Origin: Mycolicibacterium sphagni
GTDB lineage: Bacteria; Actinomycetota; Actinomycetes; Mycobacteriales; Mycobacteriaceae
DNA: 64,000 bases
Assembly: GCF_002250655.1 (NCBI RefSeq)
Contig: NZ_NOZR01000010.1
Coordinates: 62,001 to 126,000, forward strand
Reading direction: 5' to 3'
Position numbers and translations under genes: made by a program. Positions 59,574-64,000 of this stretch are shown here, piece after piece; position 1 is the first letter of the stretch; each line of letters opens with the position of its first letter. The notes under the pieces were generated by a model that saw nothing but the letters and a program-made list of their open reading frames with translations, searched no databases and was not told the DNA's origin.

Positions 59574-60498
59574 GGTCGTTGTCCTTGACGACGTTGTTGA
59601 GGCCCTTCTCGAACGTGCCCTCGGTCAGGTCCGGGTAGTTGTCGCGGTCGTTGGTCATCATCGGCAGCATGCCCTCGACCACGCCAGTCAGCAGACTGCC
59701 GAAGTATTCACCCTTGTGCTGTTTGTACAGCTCGAGGAATGTCTTCTGTACCACCACGGTGTCGGTTGGGCGTGACTTGGAGCAGGCCATCGCGTACTTC
59801 AGGGTCTCGGCTTCGAGCTGTTCGCGGGGGACCACGCTATTGATGAACCCGCACTCGTACATCTCCTTGGCGGTGAATGGCCTTCCAGTGAAAAGCATTT
59901 CGGAGAATTTGCGCAAGCCCATGGTCTCCGCCCACCACCACAGTCGTGGGCCCCAGCCGACGTAGCGGAAGGCCGGGTGGCCGAACAGCGCGTCGTCGGA
60001 GGACACCACGAGGTCCGCGTCGCCGGCTTGGTAGAAGTGCCAGCCGTAGCAGTATCCCTTCGCCTCCACGATCGTGACCTTCTTGCACTCTTGGAGTGGG
60101 CGGTTGCCGGCGCGGGCCTTGGCGTAGTGATCGGTGAGGGTGTACAGGTAACGGTAGGAATCGCCGGGTGGGTACTTAACGCTCTCGTCGTTGATCGAAA
60201 GCTCGTGCAGCAGAGAAACTCCGGGGTTCTCGAGCATCTCCCGCTGTTCGGGCAGGTCGCCGCCGCTGCCGAAGTCGTTGCCTTCACCTCGGATCACCAC
60301 AACCTTGACGTCATCATCGACATTGCACTTGTGGATCATGTCGGCGAAGTTCTGCCGCATCCCCATGGTGGTCGAGTTCAGCTCATCGGGTCGGTCGAAT
60401 GTTATGTAAGCGATCCGATTCGCGACGTCCTTCTCAAATTTGATGAATGGTTCGGCGTCCTTCTTCATCTCCTCGTAGTCGTGGTTCATTGTGGCCAT
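59521..60498 (-). CDS. Crotonase-superfamily (enoyl-CoA hydratase-like) protein
   Basis: A 325-aa crotonase-fold protein. The oxyanion-hole region is GSGGDLPEQREM (about 77-88), but the helix that normally carries the catalytic Glu reads ALFGHPAFRYVGWGPRLWWW, with no Glu at the usual place. It may be a lyase, hydrolase or isomerase rather than a hydratase. ATG at 60498; a second ATG at 60489 is alternative. Upstream 106 bp hold an operator-like element. Confidence 0.75.
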   Translation of the reverse strand: MATMNHDYEEMKKDAEPFIKFEKDVANRIAYITFDRPDELNSTTMGMRQNFADMIHKCNVDDDVKVVVIRGEGNDFGSGGDLPEQREMLENPGVSLLHELSINDESVKYPPGDSYRYLYTLTDHYAKARAGNRPLQECKKVTIVEAKGYCYGWHFYQAGDADLVVSSDDALFGHPAFRYVGWGPRLWWWAETMGLRKFSEMLFTGRPFTAKEMYECGFINSVVPREQLEAETLKYAMACSKSRPTDTVVVQKTFLELYKQHKGEYFGSLLTGVVEGMLPMMTNDRDNYPDLTEGTFEKGLNNVVKDNDLNFPPEWRLSHSGRKKP

Positions 60499-60559
60499 GC
60501 TCCCGTCGTCGAGGTAGTGATGCTGCCTGCAACATAACGAGATTCAGCCACCTACAAGA

Positions 60560-60583
60560 GTAAATCAACCAATTTATTTGATT
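60560..60583 (+). promoter_or_regulatory. Operator-like element upstream of the crotonase gene
   Basis: GTAAATCAACCAATTTAT at 60560-60577 contains TAAAT/ATTTA arms; it overlaps the second repeat AATCAA...TTGATT (60563-60583). Matches the minus strand of 58821-58838 at 15 of 18 positions. Located 62 bp upstream of the crotonase ATG. Confidence 0.6.
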
Positions 60584-60604
60584 GAGTGGCGCGCCGTTCG
60601 CCGC

Positions 60605-62854
60605 TTAGCCGGCGGCGACAAGCCCGGCCGTGACCGCTTCGATGCGCGCAGGGACGTGCTTATGCCACGGTGTCCCGGCGTAGGGATCGCGCCAATCGGA
60701 CGAGGTCAGCGAGTTCGGTGCGACGCCGGGGACGCGGCGTTGCCCGTCGGCGTCGACGAAGTCCAGCCCGAAACCGTTGGGCAGGGCGGCATGCCCCGGC
60801 AGCATGGTCTCGCTGACCTCGACGACGGCTTCGGCGCTGCCCGCGGCAGTGGTGATGCGCGCGCGACCGCCGTCGACCAGGCCGAGCGCGTCGGCATCCT
60901 CGACGCTGACCCGCAGCGCGCCGTCGGCATCGCGCTTGCGCCATGACGGATCCCGCAGGATGTCGTTGGCGGTGAACGCGCGGCGCTCGCCGGCGGACAA
61001 CACGATCGGGAACTCCGCGCTGGTCAGCTCCGTGCCGGCGTTGGCCAGCGCGCGTATGTCGTCGAGCATCTCTGGAATCACCAGTCGGATCTTGTGATCG
61101 GCGTGGCCCATCAGGGCCCAGTCGTCGGCATACTCGTGCACGCTGAATGTCACTCCGGACTTGCCGGTCAGGATCGCGTCGAAGAGCGCATTGCCGTCGG
61201 CATGCCCCGCCCGCCGCACCGCGTCGGGGTACGCGACGGCCGCCTTCTGGGCCAGTCCCCACAGCGCGGCCGCGCCGGCCAGCCCGTCCGGCAGGGTTGG
61301 ACCCAGCGTTTCGTAGAGCACATACGGCAGCACCTTGCCCAGGGCCGGATTGGCGGCGAGCTCGGTGAAGAACGCCTGGGTGTACGCGTCTCGCCCGTGC
61401 TGGGCGGCCTCGCGTAACGGCCGCAGGTCGTCATCGCTGACCATCCCAAGGGCGCGTACCAGCCGTGCCCAGATCTCGGGCTCGGGCAGGGTGCCGGGCA
61501 CCGGCTCGAACAGCGGGTGGCGCAGGTGGAATTCGTTGCGCGGGAACTCGAAATTGAAGAACGTGGCCTCGGGCTTCTCGAACTGGCTGGCCGCTGGCAA
61601 CACGTAGTGGGCCAGCCGCGCGGTCTCCGTCATCGCCACGTCGACCACCACCAGCAGCTCCAGGGACTCGAACGCGGCGCGGCAGTTCTCGGAGTCGGCG
61701 ATCGAGTGGGCCGGGTTGGCGCTCTCGACGAGCATGGCCCGGAACCGGTCGGGATGGTCGGTCAAGATCTCTTGGGGCACAACGTTGGACGGCATCAGTC
61801 CGGCGATGATGGGCGCGCCGGTCACCGGGGAGCGGCCGACGCCGCTGAGGCTGAACAGCGGCGCGAAGGACGAATGCAGATGCTGCCCACCGCGTTTGGC
61901 GAAGCTGCCGGTCAGGATCCACAACAGCTTGTTGAGGTAGGAGCACAGGGTGCTGTTCGGGGCCTGCTGCACGCCGAGATCCTCGAAGACCGCGACGGAA
62001 TCGGCGGCGGCAATCCGGCGTGCTGCGGCCCGCAACAACTCCTCGTCGACACCGCTGCGCGCGGCGTACTCGCCGACCGGAATCGTCTGCAATACCTTGC
62101 GGACCTCGTCGGCGCCATGGACATGCTCGGCGAGAAACGCTTCGTTGCAGAGGTTTTCCTGCACCAGGACCGCGGCCAGCGCCGCCAGGCACCAGGCGTC
62201 GGTGCCGGGCTTCACCCGCAAGTGGAAGTTCGCCAGCCTGGCCGTGTCGGTCACCACCGGGTCGATGACGATCATCGAGCGGGCAGGGTCCTTGGCGATC
62301 TCGTTGAGCACCGTGCGGGCCCGCGGGAAGCTCTGCGACATCCACGGGTTCTTGCCCACGAACACCGACACCTCAGCGTGCTCGAACTCGCCGCGGGTGT
62401 GCCCGCCGTACAGCTGGACGTCCACCCAGTTCTCGCCGGTCTTCTCCTGCGCCAGCGCATTCGAGCGATACCGCGACCCGAGCAGCTTGAGAAATGAACT
62501 GCTGTAGGCGCCGCCGAGATGATTACCCTGACCGCCGCCGCCGTAGTAGAAGATCTTGTCCCCACCGTGGGTGTCGGCGATCCGCCGGAACCCCGCCGCG
62601 ATCTCGGTGATGGCGGTGTCCCAGTCGATCTCCTCGTAGCTGCCGTCGGCGCGGCGACGCATCGGCGAGGTCAGCCTGGCCCGGTTGTTCTGGTAATGGT
62701 CCAGGCGCAGCGCCTTGTTGCAGGTGTAACCCTGCGAGGCGGGGTTGTCCTTATCGCCGCGGATGCGGGCCAGCGTCCGGCCCTCGGTCTGCACCACGAT
62801 GCCGCAGTTGCATTCGCACAGGATGCAGGCGGTGGGTTGCCAGTCAGCGGACAT
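60605..62854 (-). CDS. Molybdopterin-dependent oxidoreductase
   Basis: A 749-aa DMSO-reductase-family enzyme. The N-terminal 4Fe-4S site has C10, C13, C17 and C45 (CILCECNCG, GYTCNKAL). Molybdopterin-binding segments include FYYGGGGQGNHLGG, HYVLPAASQFEKPEATFFNFE and the C-terminal LPNGFGLDFV. No twin-arginine signal is present, so it acts in the cytoplasm. The substrate is unknown. TetR gene 14 bp upstream. Confidence 0.85.
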   Translation of the reverse strand: MSADWQPTACILCECNCGIVVQTEGRTLARIRGDKDNPASQGYTCNKALRLDHYQNNRARLTSPMRRRADGSYEEIDWDTAITEIAAGFRRIADTHGGDKIFYYGGGGQGNHLGGAYSSSFLKLLGSRYRSNALAQEKTGENWVDVQLYGGHTRGEFEHAEVSVFVGKNPWMSQSFPRARTVLNEIAKDPARSMIVIDPVVTDTARLANFHLRVKPGTDAWCLAALAAVLVQENLCNEAFLAEHVHGADEVRKVLQTIPVGEYAARSGVDEELLRAAARRIAAADSVAVFEDLGVQQAPNSTLCSYLNKLLWILTGSFAKRGGQHLHSSFAPLFSLSGVGRSPVTGAPIIAGLMPSNVVPQEILTDHPDRFRAMLVESANPAHSIADSENCRAAFESLELLVVVDVAMTETARLAHYVLPAASQFEKPEATFFNFEFPRNEFHLRHPLFEPVPGTLPEPEIWARLVRALGMVSDDDLRPLREAAQHGRDAYTQAFFTELAANPALGKVLPYVLYETLGPTLPDGLAGAAALWGLAQKAAVAYPDAVRRAGHADGNALFDAILTGKSGVTFSVHEYADDWALMGHADHKIRLVIPEMLDDIRALANAGTELTSAEFPIVLSAGERRAFTANDILRDPSWRKRDADGALRVSVEDADALGLVDGGRARITTAAGSAEAVVEVSETMLPGHAALPNGFGLDFVDADGQRRVPGVAPNSLTSSDWRDPYAGTPWHKHVPARIEAVTAGLVAAG

Positions 62855-62868
62855 GGGGACTTCCTCTC

Positions 62869-63435
62869 CTAGATGTCCTGTTCGGCCTCGAGCAGATCGC
62901 GCAGTTGCCGATGGACGATGTCGAGCGGCTTGATGTCGCGCGTTGCGCGGGCCAGGACGATGGCGCCCTCGAGGGCGGCGGTCAGCGTCACCGCGAGCTC
63001 CTCGGCACGTTCCGTGGCGATGCCGTCGGCGGTCAGCCGCTGCGCGATCAGGTCGTTCCAGCGGGTGAACGTCGCGGCGGCCCGCTCGAGCACCGGGTTG
63101 GCCGCGCCCGGCTCGCCGGACTCGATGGCCACGGCCAGCACCGGGCAGCCGGCGCGGTAGTCGGTTTCGAGCAGGTTCTTGCGATAGAAGCGGGCCAGGC
63201 CGTCGAGTGCCTCGATGCCGCTGCCGGCCTGGGCCATTCGGGCGGCGACGAAGTTGGCCACGTAATCGATTGCCTCACAGAGTAATTGCGCGCGACCACC
63301 GGGGAAGTAGTGGTAGGCCGAGCCGCGCGGCGCTCCGCTGTGCGCGAGCACGTCGGCGATCGCGGTCGACTGCGCCCCACGTTCGCGGATCAGCAGCGCG
63401 GCGGAGGCGACCATCCGGTCGCGCGGGCTCGTCAT
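62869..63435 (-). CDS. TetR-family regulator
   Basis: A 188-aa regulator of the LfrR/YxaF-like TetR type. The HTH is STAIADVLAHSGAPRGSAYHYFPGG (about 24-48). The C-terminal domain has TDYRAGCPVLAVAIE. Located just before the molybdopterin oxidoreductase gene; its own start codon is preceded directly by a palindrome. Confidence 0.85.
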   Translation of the reverse strand: MTSPRDRMVASAALLIRERGAQSTAIADVLAHSGAPRGSAYHYFPGGRAQLLCEAIDYVANFVAARMAQAGSGIEALDGLARFYRKNLLETDYRAGCPVLAVAIESGEPGAANPVLERAAATFTRWNDLIAQRLTADGIATERAEELAVTLTAALEGAIVLARATRDIKPLDIVHRQLRDLLEAEQDI

Positions 63436-63437
63436 GC

Positions 63438-63459
63438 TTATGTATGTAACCATACATAA
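63438..63459. promoter_or_regulatory. TetR operator palindrome
   Basis: Perfect arms TTATGTATG / CATACATAA with TAAC between. It begins three bases upstream of the TetR ATG and lies 44 bp before the nitroreductase GTG, so one operator could repress both directions. Confidence 0.8.
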
Positions 63460-63503
63460 CGACGATGCGCCAGGGTGCACGGTCGTCAGTGTTGAATGGC
63501 CGG

Positions 63504-64000
63504 GTGTCTGAGCTTGAGCAGGTGGTGCGCGCTCGCCGGTCGATCCGGTTGTTTCACGCTGACCGACCGGTACCTCGCGCCGACGTTCTTGCCGCGCTCG
63601 ACCTGGCGAGCCGGGCGCCGTCGAACTCCAACACCCAGCCGTGGCATCTCGTGCTGGCCTCCGGTTCGGCGCGGGAGCGGCTCGTGGCCGCGCTGGTGGA
63701 GGCCTCGCGCCATCGTGAACCGGCGATTCCGCCGTTACCGGCCGAGTTCGAGCGTATGAAATATGCTCTGGGGGAACAGCTTTACGGCAGCATGGGCATC
63801 GAGCGCGACGACGCCGACAGCAGGCGAAAGGCGCAGCGACTCAACTGGCGGTTCTACAACGCGCCGCTGGCGGGCATCGTCTGCATGCATCGCGAACTGC
63901 ACCACGTCGACAGCCTTGGTGTCGGGATGTTCCTGCAGACACTGCTGCTCGGGCTGACCGCCCGCGGCCTGGGCACCTGCGTGCAGATGCTCATCGCCGG
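63504..64000 (+). CDS. Nitroreductase-family protein (partial, right edge)
   Basis: Only the first 165 residues are present; the frame is open to the end of the window. GTG start at 63504. N-terminal RRSIRLFHADRPVP and SRAPSNSNTQPWHLVLASG are typical of FMN-binding nitroreductases. The last visible segment LGLTARGLGTCVQMLIA matches the family's FMN-contact helix. Divergent from the TetR gene with a palindrome between. Confidence 0.85.
   Translation, partial: MSELEQVVRARRSIRLFHADRPVPRADVLAALDLASRAPSNSNTQPWHLVLASGSARERLVAALVEASRHREPAIPPLPAEFERMKYALGEQLYGSMGIERDDADSRRKAQRLNWRFYNAPLAGIVCMHRELHHVDSLGVGMFLQTLLLGLTARGLGTCVQMLIA

Noticed and set aside
63460..63503. Upstream ATG (63496) for the nitroreductase
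   Set aside because: It is in another frame; only the GTG at 63504 gives the nitroreductase N-terminus.

Overview
The window reads as the chromosome of a fast-growing, environmental-type mycobacterium (Mycolicibacterium-like). It is GC-rich with dense genes, many GTG/TTG starts and 4-bp ATGA/GTGA overlaps. It carries lineage markers: the pbpA-rodA-pstP-fhaB-fhaA cell-division/phosphosignalling operon, leuT, whiB5, type VII (ESX) secretion-associated families, KshA, a nitrobindin and F420-type oxidoreductases. The left edge matches, from memory, the near-oriC region of M. tuberculosis (Rv0016c to Rv0020c, then leuT). The same synteny resumes at 33.6-38.2 kb with whiB5 and genes resembling Rv0023 to Rv0028. 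About 27 kb of genes absent from that M. tuberculosis interval lie in between.

Layout. 0-6.4 kb: core operon on the minus strand, then tRNA-Leu(CAG). 6.4-11 kb: accessory DNA directly behind the tRNA, with an IS481-like remnant, a broken VOC gene, a bactofilin-like ORF, a type VII substrate module with two small membrane proteins, and a RES/Xre toxin-antitoxin pair. 11-20 kb: purine catabolism from guanine to allantoin (xanthine dehydrogenase subunits, guanine deaminase, FAD urate hydroxylase, HIU hydrolase, OHCU decarboxylase), with a purine permease fused to a second, apparently inactive OHCU decarboxylase domain. 20-33 kb: a diguanylate cyclase, an amino-acid permease, a TetR-controlled nitrilase/amidohydrolase/permease operon, small enzymes, and a KshA-type Rieske oxygenase facing a TetR gene. 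33.6-38.2 kb: the core whiB5/Xre/NlpC-P60/DUF4226/EspC-like block.

38-54 kb holds mixed metabolism: a serine hydrolase, nitrobindin, tandem VOC proteins, a methyltransferase, a STAS protein, a D-aminoacylase, a rhomboid protease with an N-terminal zinc-binding segment, the lutABC lactate operon, Kup potassium uptake and several oxidoreductases. 54-64 kb is a catabolic-looking region: LLM oxidoreductase and TetR divergent from P450, ferredoxin, a NIPSNAP-like protein and a second P450. It continues with a TetR gene, a crotonase-superfamily enzyme, a molybdopterin oxidoreductase with its own TetR gene, and a truncated nitroreductase at the right edge.

The strongest leads are the permease with a degenerate fused OHCU decarboxylase domain beside an intact uraD; the type VII substrate module behind leuT; the uncharacterised two-P450 cluster, whose TetR and crotonase promoters share an 18-bp operator-like element; and several perfect palindromes in TetR promoters. 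Functions come from motif recognition and remembered family features; no database search was possible.
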